A DNA stretch of 64,000 bases from Physcomitrium patens (GCF_000002425.4 NC_037254.1:2058758-2122757); one strand, 5' to 3'. Shown: positions 22,901 through 37,475, counted from the first letter of the stretch. Numbers and translations: made by a program. Notes: a model not told the origin generated them from the letters alone.

Positions 22901-25900
22901 TCGTATCGGCCTTGATAGCAGTAAGAATGAGCAGATTCTGAAGGTTGGGGTTGCCACTGAAAGCTGAATTCTGAAGAACGATCTTCTCCAGAAGCTCAAT
23001 CAGCTCATGTGGCAAATCTGCAGTCATGAAAGCTTTGACAGTGGCCGACACCTGCTCTGGATTCTTGCTCTCTGGAAGAGCAGTAGATACCACCTGATCA
23101 ATGAGCTGCCTCCTACAAGAATTCTCAGGATTTAAGACCTTCAACCACAGGTCGGGCTCCATGCGCTCCACCACATATCTGTGAAGAAACAAACACCGGA
23201 AAAAATGATAAATGAGCAGGGATTTGATCACAAGATGTGAAAATGAAGTTCTTTAGGTTTCATCACCACCTCCTACAGTAGCACATTTTATGCACACTAA
23301 CATGAAGTAAGCAGAAACACAAGTTATTCAGGTAACGAGTTGAACGATTAAGATGATTAACATGTGACTCGTCAAAACCAACAGATAAACAATCCGATCT
23401 TGTTTACCTGGCCTGAAGCTTAAAGAGAGAATTCTTGTTGGTGACATTGACAAGTTCATCGTCACACAGGCCACGTTTGTATGCAACCACAGCAAGCGTT
23501 GGATCGCGCTTCTCGCAGTACTTGCCAACAACTTTGGAATCATAATAGGGATTTGTGGTGAGGAAGTGCTCAGGATTATTGTTTGTGTCAATAATGATTT
23601 TCCCCAAAGCATTATGAACATGCACATCTTGACTCCCTTCGCTCACAAGGTGCTCCAGAAACTGTGTCAGCAACCTCAGACGGTTCCTCTTTTCGCACTC
23701 GTCAACCAATGGTTCCACCGGAAGTAGAGAGCGGACAGAAAGAATCAAACCTTTAATGAAGTCCTCGGGACAGTCATCATCCAACAATTGCCCGACCACT
23801 AAAGGTGCATTTTGAGGGTTAACCTTCTGTACGTAACCTTCAATATAACGAAGCATGTTATTGACATACAGGTAATGAGTAAGATCTGGCACAAAACCAT
23901 GACGGTCGCAAACATTGATAAGAGGCCTTGCATCTGGGAGCTTGGACTCCATCAGGAAATTCTTGGTTCTCTCTGCAGGGTAGAAATTGGACTCCCTCGT
24001 AACACGCTCTACTTCTTTAATTTGGCCAGTCTTTGCCGCAGCCTCAATGTACTTGTAGTGAATTTCAGGCTCCTCGCTCGTACTCAAGTACGCTCCGAGG
24101 AAAAAGTATAAGCCCTCAAATGACTTGAAACTCTCAAACAACTTCACACACGCGTCGACACCCAGCTGCTCACCGTATTCCTTGGCCACCTGGACTATAA
24201 TTTGCAGATTTCCACGCATATTCACCTGGAGCAACTCTTTCATGCAGTCCAAGGCCCATTCTTTGGAAAGCGTGCCAAAAAACTCAACAAGACCCTGTGG
24301 CTCAATGGCATGGGTGTTAATAACAACGCGCTTGATATCATTTAGCTCCGTGTAATGCTGAAGGGCGCGCATGTAGAGACCAGCTTTCTCACACAATTGG
24401 GCAACACGAGGACGGTCATAATGACTGAACATACCATTCGCCAAAATTGCGTCAGCCACGTTAGGGAATGTGACCAGATTAATTTCTAGAACCTTAGTCT
24501 GAAGTAAGGCATGCTCTGGAAGATTTGGCTTCAAAACGTCCAGGAGGAAAGCAGTAGCCTCCCTAATCATGTTGCGCTGAAGAAATAAGTCAGTGATGGT
24601 GTTGTAGTCAACTGGGCAGCCACCTTCAAGTTGAGACATCATCAGAGCAAAGTTCACAGCACCTTGAGGGTCAGCTCGTAGGATTGTCTGCAGCAGAAAT
24701 AGGTAATCTGGAGTGTACCCAACCTGCTTGGAGTAGATCAAAATCTTGTCAAATTCACGACGCTCTGCAAAGGCCGCAACTACCTTTGGTGTAGCCCTAG
24801 CCTTAATGTATATCTTGAGTGCCATATCATTGTCCACAGTCTTGACAAGATCACCCAGCTCTTCACTGCATTCCAGCTTGTCCTCTGCCAACCAGTTTTC
24901 CAGCAGATTCTTCTTGTTCTGGTTAACCACTAGTCGCGAAAGCTCCAGAGATTCGAACACGTTCAACTTCCCCTTTGTCAATAAAGTCCCAAAGTACTGC
25001 AAGAGTGGTGAAGTTTGTCCAGGCTGCACTGGAACACTCTGAAACTTGGCAACTGTATCAGGAGTTCGAAGAATGCCCTGAGGCGACTCTGCAGCAAGAT
25101 CTGCTGCCTCCTTGTACTTCATCTGGGAGAACAATTCTTGAAAACGTTGTACAACCTGATTCCAATGTAACCGTTACCGAAAAATGAGATCTCGTGTGTC
25201 AGTAAGGACTTTTTCGCTCACCACTTATACTAGGTAAATTACAACACGATATGACTTAACCGAATTGAGATCCATAACTACGTAGAGCAATAACTAGGCC
25301 CTTGGGAAATTATCTAATACGAGAGGCGAAGAAATATTTCCGAAATACAAGTGTTAATGTACAGTGCATAATATCATTCGCCAACACGAATCCTGTAGAG
25401 ATCTACCGATAACATAGAATCGTACCAGTCCCTCCGCTCCAGGCAGATTTCCTCGTCTCGCAAGATTCACTGCAAGCTCCAAGTTGCTTAGCTGAAAGCA
25501 ACAGAATTGGCTCACAAATAAGAGGAGGTTGAAATCTGGCATCCTAGGCTAGGAGTATCAATATAATGCCAACTTCCACTCGAAAACCTTGTCAAGCAAA
25601 TAATTGATGCACCCAACAACGAGAACAATATACGAAAATTCACCCTTGAATTGATGTAAAGACCAAAAATTCGCAACGATTCTCTTCCATGAAGTTTCTT
25701 ACCTGGTTACTGACAAAAGGAATGATTGTTGCCTCATTCACTGTAGCAAGGAGGACTTGGCCTCGGCGATTTACAGCATAAAACCCACCAACTGTGGGAG
25801 CATCGGCAGTCAAAAAAATAGGGTCTGGACTAATTCGGTTTCTATAAACAGCTGTTGCCGTTTCCAGGTCGTATACAAAAAGAAGACCGAGCTTCGTAAT

Positions 25901-28900
25901 TACATAAATAAGGCCGTACTTGGCAGAGATCTAATTATCAAAATATCGCACAGTTAATTAGCAGAAACTTCCAAGGTATTAAAAACGCTTTTACCTTTGA
26001 TTCAAGACACAATCATACCAATTGGATAATCCACCAAATCAGCAAAGCATTCCCCTTCAAAAATAGCATTCTGGACCCAGTCACACTGCTAAACAAAGCG
26101 AACACATTCTTGATGTAATATTGAGGTTCGACGAGACAAGAATACGAACAAAAGATAACATCCGATTTTACCAGTAGACAATCAAAAGTATGAGTAGAAA
26201 TTGACCTGCATCGAAACGGGAAAGTCATCGGCAAAATCTGGAGGAAAAAATAGATCTGCTGCCTTCTTGGAGAAACCAGGTCTACCTGCAAAGCATAGCA
26301 TGAGTAAGTAAAAAATTAATAGGAGAGAAGAGATTAAACGCAACCAACATGCTGCTATTTCCCACTGAACAACGGAGAAAAGTAGCAAAAAAATACAGAA
26401 ACGTATTAATGACTTTAAAAATGAGATGAACAAAACTTAAAATAACTCTGACGATATCTCTACATGACAACATTTTTTTCTAAAATAGATAGATATGGTG
26501 AAAATATCAAATGAGAAAATACCAGCCATGGTATCAGGCACAGGAGAGTTCGACAAAGAATAATAGCACACCAGACCAGGTGGAACCAACCTGACGTAGC
26601 ACCCAGCTCAATAATATGCAGCTTGGATGTTAGCTGCCCAGCTGAGATAGTTTTTGTTGTGAAAGCAATCAGTAGAGATGGAGAATCGTTTCCAGCCACC
26701 TGAAGCCATCACAAAGTTTGATGGTACGAAGTTCAGATAAAGACTCAACTTCGCTGAGCCTAAAGCCCAATCACATGTATTTCTGAAACCAGGTTGTGCG
26801 TCGATCAAGGTCATTGTAGTAAAAGAAATGAGAATAGTGGGTCTAGCAGCTCCTGAGACACTCAGGAAACAGCTTGCAACTTTCATTGCCGTACACTCAA
26901 GAAACAAGGATGGCTAAAAACTAATTCATTGTCGGTATTTCACGTCTTTTAAGCTAGGCTAGCTCAACCATTGTCACAACAAAGTCACCTGGTGGGAAGC
27001 AAATGACGCAGCATGAGCTTCAAGCGCCTGACTCCTCTGCTGGTCCACTGAAAACAACTGCATGTTTCCTTTCACAAGTTGGGGCCGCTGAAAACCAGAG
27101 AAATAAGAACTGTCAATGCAGTGTTAAATGAGAAAGGAACCAACTCTAAACGATAATTAAAATTTCAAGAGGTTGCTGAGGAGAGATAGGACTAATCAAG
27201 TAGAACCAAGGAAGAAAGACTTCACAATGGCCGACATTTTTATTTAACCGCTTATCGTAAATAAGTAAAGAAACAACTTCGCCGTTAAGAAAACAGAGAC
27301 AGCGCACCAAAGCATCTTTACCTCAGGTGCTCCAGGAGCTATACCAATCAGCACAAGCCACTTCTCTGACGGGTCGCATCTATAATTGATGATCTGGTTG
27401 CCACTCAAATTTGCTGTCCTCTCAAACATCTTTACAGGTTCAGATTCACCTGTTACAGGCACGAGGGAAAAAGTCTCATTGTTTGGAGCACCAAACTGAT
27501 AGAAAAGTCATACACAAAATTCGCCAATGAGAAATGCAACACAAGTTGTTTGGTATTCCAAACGGCCAAAGTAAAGCTTCACACGTGAAGCTAATACAAG
27601 ATTGTTGAGACACAAGGCAGCCCAACACTACCCTTGTATTAACATTTAAGCCTTAAAAAGATAATCAAAAGATTACGTACCTTCAATAGTCCAGTGATAA
27701 ACTGAAGTTTGTGTCACGAGTCCTAGCAACCTCGGTGTAATCCACTTCCAAAAAACTACCTGATAACATATACCGTATTAAGGGTAGAAAATTTATTTCT
27801 TGTCATTGGAAACTCCCATGGTAAAACAATCATCAGCAACACCGAAACCAGTGACATGTATGGTTACTCACCTGTTCTGGCATTTGATACGATTTCATCT
27901 TGGCTTTCAATTCGATGTTGAAAATTTGGAGATGATCTTGTGTTGAACCAGGTATCAGGGCTGATTCACGCGGACAGGGCGCAACGTTAGTACTACGTAC
28001 TCTTCAGTCGAAAATTAAATGACGATAGAAACATATGTGAGGGTGGACAGGACGCTGTTAGATAAGCCCTGTCGCCGAAGCAAGAGTGACAAATGAGGCG
28101 AAGTGGAACAACTCTGGGTCCAAAAGGTAGAATGCGAGTGACGGTGTTCACGGTAACTACCCAATTACAATCCACAAAAATGATATCGATTACATCATAC
28201 TTTATGTTTAACTTACTACTAGGAATCCTTTTCAAAATCACATGTTAGAGGCACAGCACTAAAATGATCAAAATTTGAAATAAAATAAAGTCTCGTAACT
28301 TTGCAGGTAGCCGTTCCACTCTGAGAATTTCAAGCTCTAAAGTTGGTTGACTTATTTTAAACATGTGATTCGAGTCAATAATCAGATGCCATCTTCTCTC
28401 AACATTAAAAGGCGCAAAGATTCCACACTTGACAGACTATAATCTAAAATATCGGTTCAGGAACTATTGTCTCACTAATCGCTCCGGCATTTCTTCAGCA
28501 AAAGGACATGTTATAAGGGCACACATGAGAGAACGAGTGCCTCTGAACCGTAGAAAGACATGCGCAGGGATTGGGAGATGGTTTTGGTGCACTTTTGATG
28601 CCAACATTTTACCGACAAACGTGATCATGCCCGAACTAAGAAGATTCCTAACTAGCTTTATGCAGATGAACTTGTAAAGGTTCGTCCCTCTTACTAAAGA
28701 AAAGAGATGCAGCGCTGCCGGTCAGAAAAGCACTGACGTGACAGCTCGAGAGTCGTACACTAAACACTAGAAAGTGCTCTAGAACTGTAACCCAGAGAAA
28801 GATTGCAAACCGAAAGTATATGCCCTTATCATCCACCATTTCATCCTATGAAATTTCCCCAGCGAAATGAAGCATTCTCTATATTTGCGATCACCTCCCC

Positions 28901-29573
28901 AGGAGGTTTGATGTGCGCCTAGGAGCTGATACATTCCAAATAGAATCCTCGGACCTGTCAGATCGATCGATTCCAACCCCATACGCCAAGGGTGTTTCGG
29001 AGCATACCTTTCAAGGCCAGCACTCTGCTAGAAGGATTCATCAAGGCGGAGTCGGCGGTGATAGGGCGACGGAGAGGTTGGTTAGGCATCGACATGTCAA
29101 TGATCACCACACTGTTTTGCGGCGACGTCTCCCGCACGCAAATGTATTTATCGGACTCCATCGTCACATGTGTAAATGTGACGAATTGCTGGTTAATCCC
29201 GAGGCTCGTCAGCTGCATTGCAACATCCCATTCTCCCACACCATCAGCACTTCATCCAATGTCCACTCTATCAAACTCCACCGTTCCACCTCTCAACAGC
29301 CCCACACTCCCCCCCCCCCTTCCCACTCCCACATGAAACCCTCCCGCCCTTCCAGACGTCCACACACACAAAAAAAAAAAAACACTCTGACAACCACATC
29401 GTCGTCGCACTCCACAGATCCTCAATCACTAACACGCACCCCGAAACCCTAACCTCACGACATGCAACACAACCCCTCCGCTCGTGACAAAAAAACTCCA
29501 GATCTATCGCCAGCTCGCGACCACTAACCGTGAGAGCCTCCTTCATGGTGATGGGCGCGCTAGCGGCCGCCAT
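19921..29573 (-). CDS. CHC: Clathrin heavy chain, 18 coding exons, full length
   Basis: This is the leg of the clathrin triskelion that coats vesicles at the plasma membrane and trans-Golgi. Exons on the minus strand: 29573-29529, 29212-29008, 27960-27872, 27759-27681, 27449-27322, 27087-26989, 26699-26591, 26285-26206, 25930-25703, 25491-25426, 25155-23408, 23178-22176, 21908-21423, 21247-21077, 20939-20754, 20625-20503, 20358-20248, 20103-19921. They sum to 5139 nt (1712 residues; Arabidopsis CHC1 is about 1705) with all phases closing. The N-terminal beta-propeller (about 1-330) shows [21 protein letters not shown]; the linker and seven CHCR leg repeats follow to about 1570; the trimerisation region and [13 protein letters not shown]-type tail end it. 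The start is fixed by [15 protein letters not shown]. The last exon carries a Gly-Met-Pro repeat (residues about 1670-1702). Intron 2 (1047 nt) is the longest. Identification is essentially certain. Confidence 0.97.
29444..29452 (+). promoter_or_regulatory. Telo-box AAACCCTAA in clathrin intron 1
   Basis: An exact AAACCCTAA lies in the first intron of the clathrin gene, 120 bp inside the start codon. Plant first introns often carry such enhancer-like motifs; function here is inferred. Confidence 0.3.
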
Positions 29574-29750
29574 GGCGACAGACTTGGTAGCAGGAGGCCG
29601 AGCCTCCCCAGACGTGCGGGCGAGCGAGAGCGAGCAAACCCTGAGACCTCCTCACCGATCTGCGGCAGCGCACACGAGAACAAACGAAGCGAAATCGGGG
29701 AGAGCGAGCACGGCTCTCAGCTCGTCACAGAAGATCACGGGGAAGCAACC

Positions 29751-29780
29751 AGGAAGAAGAAGAAGAAGAAGAATAAGAAG
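29751..29780 (-). promoter_or_regulatory. Pyrimidine-rich (TTC)n tract before clathrin start
   Basis: The plus strand is a GAA-type run, so the clathrin sense strand reads a TTC/CT-rich tract about 180-210 bp before the start codon. Such Y-patches are common around plant transcription starts and in leaders. The tract is plain; calling it a core promoter or leader element is inference. Confidence 0.4.
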
Positions 29781-30403
29781 TGAGAGTGAATGAAAAAAAT
29801 GAAGGTGATGAAGAACCGAGGTCGCGCTCCAAACTTGGCCCTCCAAGTCCCTCTTCCGTCTAATAATTCACTTGAAGACCCCCCCCTCTTGGACGCTTTG
29901 ACGTACTTTCTTTCCAATCACAGCTCCGTTTTTCAAATTTCATTCACATGGATCTCATTAGTCAACTGAAGCTTTGCTTGCTGGCTTCCTCCCCCCCCCC
30001 CTCCTTTTATGGCCCCCCACTTGCTTTGTGAAGTCTCCAATTAAAACCCAACAAAGCACAAGCTGCCTCGTAGTCTTGAGAGAAACTGGGCTTCAAATGC
30101 TCGAGGAACTTCCTTGGTTTCTAAACCTGGACTTCAACCTCCTTGATTATTTTATTTCATTCTCAAATGTCGATCATGTGTGACAAAACACAGTGATACT
30201 ATATAACATTTTAACATTATTCGTGGAAGTTGTTTTGAAATGGAAACAATCGTTGTACTGATTCTTAGCATGATAACAAGCATGCAAATCTTGTCTGTGG
30301 GCAGAAACCAATGAATGAACTGGGTGTAAATTAATTTGGATTTTTTTATTAAAAAACAATTGATGGCTATTGGAGAGATAGAAGGCGACGTGTGAGAAAG
30401 TGT

Positions 30404-30411
30404 CACGTGGC
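30404..30411 (+). promoter_or_regulatory. G-box/ABRE-like CACGTGGC
   Basis: An exact CACGTGGC (an ABRE-type G-box) lies about 830 bp upstream of the clathrin start codon. It could belong to the clathrin promoter or to an unrecognised divergent transcript. The match is exact; function is unknown. Confidence 0.3.
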
Positions 30412-33161
30412 AAATTGCTGGAGGCTCCAGCGAGACACGAGGTGTGGTGCGGTGCGAGAGTGAACCTTTCAAAGCAGTTTGAAGAGTGTGTGGAAGTGTG
30501 TGGCTGGCACGCATCCCATCGGGGCAGATGTGGCGGCCTTCTTCTTCGTTTTCTTCGTGCCAAAGCTGCTGCGATGGGGGCGGAGCGGTAGAGGCAGAGA
30601 TGCTTGCTGCGAGGATGATGCTTGGAGCTCCAACCAGCTCACCTAGCAATGCAAGCCACTTCGGAGTATAGAAAAAAGAGATCGCCTCTGTCTGTCTTCA
30701 GGACCTGATGTTACTCAACACCAGGATGATGCGCTGATGATGGGTAACAAGGTGAGATGCGAAGTGTACAGAACGGAGCCTGCTGTTTCACATTTGTGAA
30801 TCTGACAAACTGAAGAAGCAAGGTATGAAATGACAGGCAGATGCGGTGCGAGTGTGCGGTGGGTAGCGCAAAAGGGTGGGAAGAAACCAACTCACCATCG
30901 CGCCACATCTCTTGAACCTTGTCACAGATTTGCAGATTTGTAATGAGGGTGGGCAAGACCTGGTCGACAGTCAACTGTACACCCGTGTCTATTTAATAAA
31001 AACCACTAAAAGATTCCTTCTTTGCGATGTTCCTTTACATTTCTAAAATAAGATTTCCCTCCCAAGGTTGAACGAGTCGGCTCACAAAATCTGAGATGGC
31101 AGGTATTATTTATCTAAAATTGTACTCTGATGTGCCTTTCACGGGTGCAACTGTCCGGATAGCTGACGTGAGATCCAGCTGTTGGGTTGGTGGAGCTTTC
31201 TGACTTCTGAGACTGATATCTACACCGCCATCTAAGGCACCACTTCATGTTGTTATGGTAGAATCAGGATCTCGCCATGGCTTAAACTTGCGCGGGGTGA
31301 TGTTGAAGCACATGAGAAGGGCATGATCTGCAGCTATATTGCGCAGTTGTTTAGAGCTCGATGTGGAGTGTTTTAGTGGATTGATCTCTGATTGGTTTAA
31401 TGATAATTACACCGAAGATCATGATTGTTTCTTTGCCTATGCACACCACAATGTCCGGCAGCTTTTGTTCCCTGGTACTTCATGACATGGGTGAGGTGCA
31501 CGACAAAATATTTCGTCATTTCCTTGCGAAGTTTCAAGTTCTCTTACATGCTCTTGCCTTCGAGTCTGGAAGGTGCAGTCCCACGGGAGAATGTTCGTGT
31601 CAAGAGTGATGACAATCATTCTGGACATGAATGAAGGCAACTGTAATGTCGCTGATATTGTCCTCGTATTGATTTCGACCTGGTGATTTAGGGGTTAGAT
31701 CTGTCCTTAGCTTGAAATCTATTCCAGCCCTATCTTGGGATAAATTAAGTTCCACTTTTTCTCTATGGTAGTGCATTGTTCCATTGTGAGAAGATCATGT
31801 AAAGTAGGATTTAACAAGTCTTAAAGTTCACTCACTTAAGTCGATTGCGCAGATGGGTAGTAGCGAACCTCAGCTCCTTGACATCTGCTTTTCTGCTGAT
31901 AGTTCACTCAAAAGCAGGCAAGTCCCAACGAGTACATTATTATCAAAAGTCATCGTCTTCTGTCACTCGCAAACTGTGTTTTGACCATGAAACTTTGGAA
32001 CTTCAGAATGAAAGAGGGCCTGGTGCCCACTGCAAATGACTAGGTATGAATCCAAGTCGAATTCCGATGCGAGGACAAAAAAATTCACAAGGACATCACT
32101 TTTTGCTAACAGTTTGTGGTAGTGAAGGATCCCTATATACAAGTCAGTGTGAGGACTTGTCAGCGAAGCTCGTGAAGATTCTGGTTAAGATTCCGACAGA
32201 TTGTCACTTATTCGGAATCCACGAAGTTTATTTTCCGACCAACATTGTAAAATCTGAGTAGGATTTCTGAGGAGGCTAAGTTCATCGTCAGCAACTGCTA
32301 TTAGCTTGAATGATGTCAAGCATCGGCTTTTCATATATAAAACGTAGAGGCTGGTAAAGAATTCTTCTCGAGACAGTCTTGTGTTGCAGTGTTGTGTGTG
32401 GCCAAGCCAAGTGTGTGGATGGCAACTCGGGCTTTCGAAAACCATGTCGTTGTCACTTGTCAGCATTTTCTCTAGCGAGTTTTTCGAAGGTCAATGACCA
32501 CTTGGTGATAGACATCAACAATAGATGAACGAGCTGGTAAAATACCTTCATTGTCACTCTTTGTATCAATCAGTATTATTGAGCAGTTCCTCAGTGGAAT
32601 GTGCGACATCCACATGGGCGTTGCATACCGTGGCCTAAAACCTCGTGCTGTTGTAGACCGACAAAATTGATCGATCCTGGCATGGCCAAGACGAAGTTTA
32701 GACCAATATCTGATTAATACTATTTCCACGCTCAATGTTGGCACCAGGAACTTCATCAGTGCTATGAAATTTTATATCTTCAGGTTATTGCCGACGCAAT
32801 GTTACACATGCCTTGTTGCATGCATTTATGCAGTCGAAAGCTATCAGGAAAGCAGCAACTTGGCATCTCTCTGAAGCTATTTATTTCACGATAATTTTTC
32901 GTGAAAAAGGTAAACTCACAGAATTATGACTAGTGTCATACATTGATAGGATCCTTGAGAGGCGTTCAAATGCATGAATTGTTCACCTGCATGCTTTCGC
33001 CAACTGTCTTGGAATCTTTTGATGTTTCCACGCCTCTGATGAAGCTTCTCCAGCAGAGATTGAAGGATTTGTTGTTGTATCTTGTAAAGTCTGATTAGTA
33101 CCACAGAATCTCTCAACATCTCACTGTTAGACAAGATCCTTTCTCTGCTTGTCAAATATAT

Positions 33162-33422
33162 TGAAGAAGAAATATACTGATCTATATCTCATTGGAATCA
33201 ATAACTTACAAGTCTAATCGCCCATTATGTACATTTTTCATTGTAGCTAAGGAAAAAATCTCAAAGGTTAATTACGGCACTATTTGTTTTAATCCTACAA
33301 GTATTATACAGATTGTTACACATTTGCAGAGAGCCCATTGGTACCACGTCAAATATTGAACTACCATGTTATTAATGAACGATAATGAAAGGTAGAAACA
33401 AAATGAAATGCATATTTATTCA
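33162..33422 (-). repeat. Left LTR of outer copia element
   Basis: This matches 37476-37541 followed by about 54747-54961 over its whole length, with scattered differences by eye. It starts TGAA and ends TTCA. No convincing target-site duplication is left at the outer ends. Confidence 0.75.
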
Positions 33423-33529
33423 ACACTTAATCTTTAAGCAATATGTTGTTGGACAAATTTTTGCTCTCAAAAGCAATTAGATTTTTTTTACTTAAGTTAA
33501 TGTTTTCCATCCAACAAGTGATCTATTTT

Positions 33530-34095
33530 GGCTTTCTTTATAGAAGCAAGACTTCTCAGATTCAATTGTGAAGTTGATTTATTTGTTACTTTTGGCTACA
33601 CAACTTCTTGGCATAGACATTAGACCTCATTAATGTCTTCTCTATAAATATAGGAATAGTATCTCCAAGATTAATGTTAGTAATTTCTGAATTTTCTATC
33701 TTAAGAATGTTTATAAGCTTAAATAAAAAAATATAATAGTTGCAAATTAATTTATCATTTCCACCAAATGTAATATCCACATATTTTTCTTCTATCTCTA
33801 TAATAGATTACTTTAACAAATCTACAAGCCAAATTAAAGGTAATCTACATTCTCTAAAACCAAATAAATTTTTTTATAAAGAGAAATAATATACTTTCTT
33901 TAAGAATAGAATTAATGTTAAAAAGTTTATAATTTTGGTTTAAAAGTGGTTGGTTTGTAGTATTTAAAATACAACAAAAGAAGTAGATTATCCATTTATT
34001 TTTTTAAAAAAATAAGAATAGTGAATTAGCACTCTTGTCAAACTCTCAAGAATATAATTTATAATGTACCAAAGGTTCAATTTACTCTTATATCA

Positions 34096-34133
<38 letters not shown>

Positions 34134-34627
34134 AAGATGGTATAATATTAAGATTAAGATGGCTATTTTTTAAAAAAAGAAGACTAAAGACTCTTGAAAG
34201 AAGAATAAGAGCAAAAAAGTTTTTGACAAGAGTGAAGGGGCCTCAATCTTATCTATATATATACTATCTAACTAAGAGCTACGTAACAACACTATATAGA
34301 ATTTCCAACACATATACAACTTGGAGGACACTTGCCTAACTTGCAAAATAAGTTTTTTATGTGTATAATATGACCAACTTGTACCATAAGTCACCAATAT
34401 GTGCAACATGTGGCCAACTTGTTGGATAAGTTTTCTACCTATCAATCACCTATAAACACATATAATGTCAAATCAACATATATGAAACTTCTAACAAGCT
34501 TGTCTATATGATATTTAAAAATTTATTCACTTCTAATTCCTTTAATCTAAATTATTTAATCTAAGTAAATATATATGTTTAAAACAACATACAACAATCA
34601 ATTTCTAATTTCTTCACATAATGAGTT

Positions 34628-34672
<45 letters not shown>

Positions 34673-34677
34673 AAAAC
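33530..34677 (-). mobile_element. Partial Ty3/gypsy fossil (LTR plus adjacent gag-end sequence)
   Basis: The LTR portion (about 34044-34677) belongs to the same family as the LTRs of the array at 37.5-54.7 kb. The sequence to its left (33530-34043) resembles 42700-43134, the 5' internal end of that family including a gag remnant on the minus strand. It is broken and lies within the internal region of the outer copia element. It carries an A-homopolymer (34098-34130) and a TA run (34630-34669). The left and right limits are approximate. Confidence 0.65.
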
Positions 34678-36375
34678 TTATTTTTTAAGTCTCTTCTAAG
34701 TTTAACCTTCAACTTGTTTATTATTTGAAATCAAGTTGGCTTTAAATATTTTTCAATTTGGTTTTTTAGATTCTATTTTCTTTGAAATAAATTTCTTTGT
34801 AAGCTCTAATTCTAGTTTGAGAAATAACATGGTAATATATTTTTTTTAAAAGAATTATATTAAGTATATTAATAAGTAGTGGAATATTAATTACAATAAA
34901 TTCAATCCTTATGCTTTTGATTTCAATTACAATATTATTAAGAAAGATCTTTTGATATGTTGATTCAGAATAGGTATTATGATTTAAGTTTGTTTTTATC
35001 AGAAACTATATATTTACTTATAATTTATGTTTTTAAAGAAGATTAAGTATTAGAAAGATTTTATTATTGGAATTAAGTTCTATTAGCAAATATTTAGTAG
35101 TCTTGCTTTTAAATTTATTTATTTCTTATTTTAGAATATGCAAAAAAAGAAGGTAGCTAAAGGTCTTTAACAAACTTATATCTAATTTTTTGCTATTGTA
35201 TTTTTTTATAACTTTGTTTAATATTAGTTATATTTAGAATTCAATAAATAAAAATCTATACTATTAAAAGATTTATTTTAAAAATATTTTATTAATTAAC
35301 ATCTAGCAATTATATTCCTTGCTTATTCTATTATGCTTCAATTTTTTCTTTTAAATATATTGTTTTATATTGGTGTAAGTGCTTGAGTTAATTGTCTTTA
35401 GATTCTATGATTGTTTCAATAGTTCTTGAATTCTATTGACATGAATTCTATTCCTCAATCTGTTCTAAGTTTTTTTTATTTTTATTTTATTTTATTTATT
35501 GAGCTGCTCATTCTGTAATTTCTTTCAAATATTTAAATTTTTTAAATATCATAGATATTAATTGCAAAAAAAATATCTAATATTTTTTAGAATAATTATC
35601 AATAAATACAAAAAAGTATCTTGATCCTTGCAATGATATTGTATATAAAAGTCCAATTAAATTTGCATGTAATAATATTAAATTTTTACATGCTTTATGG
35701 ATAGTTTTTTTTATAAAAAAAATTGTATTAATTTTTAGCTAAAAAATCCTCAAAATATCTTTCAAAGGTTCTAATCTTAGTAATCTTCTTGCTTTGTCTT
35801 TTCTTGATAAGTAATTGAGATAGATGTGGTTTTAATATGTCCAAAATATTGGTGTCTCAGCTTTATTGGCTCTTTTATTTCAATTGAATATATAATAGAA
35901 TCCAACATATAAGAATTCATTGCTTGAATTCTATATACCAATAGCTAAAGCCATTTTTTCTACATCATTATTTAAGATCCAATAATTCTTATTATAAAAT
36001 ATAATTATATGTCTTCGATTGATTAGTTAATGAAAAAAAATCAAGTTTCATTTTAAGGTTGAAACATAGAAGACTTTCAAGTGTTTCATTCCACTAAATA
36101 AATATATGTGAAAAATAATAGTGATACTAATTATTTTATGACTTTTTCATCTTATTATATTAATATTTCTTCTTGCAACAAAGTTCATATGTCTTAATTT
36201 TTCTCAATCTTTAATTATGTAGCAAGTAGCACCAAAATCTAAGTACCGAGGTTATTATTATTGAAGTGACTTCAAAATTTTAGTAAATGCCATTTTAATG
36301 TTCTTTTTATCATTTTTCATTAAAATCTCAATCTTCTCTTTTTTAATGGTATTGATTTTTGAATTAATTTTAGAT

Positions 36376-36379
<4 letters not shown>

Positions 36380-36407
<28 letters not shown>
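36380..36407. repeat. A-homopolymer in outer copia remnant
   Basis: A run of about 27 A within the internal region of the outer copia fossil, beside the gag zinc-knuckle remnant. It is a plain sequence feature with no inferred function. Confidence 0.85.
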
Positions 36408-36408
<1 letters not shown>

Positions 36409-37475
36409 AATACTACTTACCTCTTTATGTTGTACAAGCTAAATTTCTAAATTATTAGTAGCAATGACAAGCTATGTAATTATAGCCTCTACATTTATAG
36501 CATTGAAAAAAATAAGAATAATAGGCCTTTGGTATTGTGATGCATTTGCTTTTACTTGTTTAATAAAATTTCCTTGATGTCAATACAACCTTCTTCTAAA
36601 ATTATTAAGTCCTTCTTCATAAATTCATCGTCATGTATATTATGTTTGGAGTCTATTGAATTAAATTAATAGAATTCTTTCATTTTCAAGTTTTTTATTT
36701 TGATGCTATTTGGGATGCCTCTTTGAGAAGTTTGGATGATATTGATGAAAATTTTGATAAGATGTCTAATATAAAAATTTAATGTATTATGCCTTCAAAG
36801 CTTTGAAAGAGTTTATTAAGTACAAGCTGAATTAAAGTAATGTTGGATAATAGTTTTGTAAGAGCAATAAATTGGTTTTTAATAGCTTAAATATTTTTGA
36901 AGTATTTTTCTATTAATCTTCTCTCTCCTGGTTTTATGCTATGTTATTTGATAGATAGAAATAAAATTTAGGAATACATCATATAATTGAAATTATTTTT
37001 GCAGTCTTTTTGTAAGCATTGGTTGAATCATTGTACTTAATTATAATGTCCACATGGTTGTTGTTTATTGAAGAAAATAATATCTATAAAGTTTTTTCTT
37101 TAATTAATAAAATTGTACCTCAACATATTATATTCTTTTAATTTGAATTAGAAATGTTTCAAATAAAGTCTTTGTTTCAACCTTCTTTTCACATGTTTTC
37201 ACACCTTAGCAACACCTTCATCTTCAATCTTTATATATTATGATTTTTTTTTCTTCTAACTTATTTTTTTTCCTAAAAATATATTCCAATCTTTTATGGC
37301 CATGCTAAATTCTTCTAGGTTTTCATATAACTAGTTTAAAATATTCTTTATTTTTTTTCAAACATTATCTTATATTGTGAGTATTATTAATTAAGTACAT
37401 TTAAGAACTCTTATTTTCCTATAATTATAGCTCATCAAATGTTTTCTCAAAAAAATTGGCTACTCTTTGATACTA

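Larger units (their letters stand above)
29574..33161. other. Clathrin upstream region and intergenic stretch, no gene supported
   Basis: This includes the clathrin promoter and leader (to about 30.7 kb) and a further 2.4 kb up to the retrotransposon block. Open frames here are short and overlap on both strands (for example 30152-30649), without family resemblance. GC content is ordinary, in contrast to the AT-rich block that starts abruptly at 33.16 kb. Confidence 0.4.

Noticed and set aside
28485-28512. Short similarity between 28485-28512 and about 58304-58330 (AGCAAAAGGACAT core)
   Set aside because: Similarity stops after about 20 bases on both sides, so chance or simple composition is enough.
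28429-28677. Open frame inside the longest clathrin intron as a nested gene
   Set aside because: 82 codons with no family resemblance; the surrounding sequence is ordinary intron.
33586-33780. Small protein-coding gene in the AT-rich block
   Set aside because: It matches the gag-end region of the gypsy family at 42.7-43.0 kb, so it is an element remnant.
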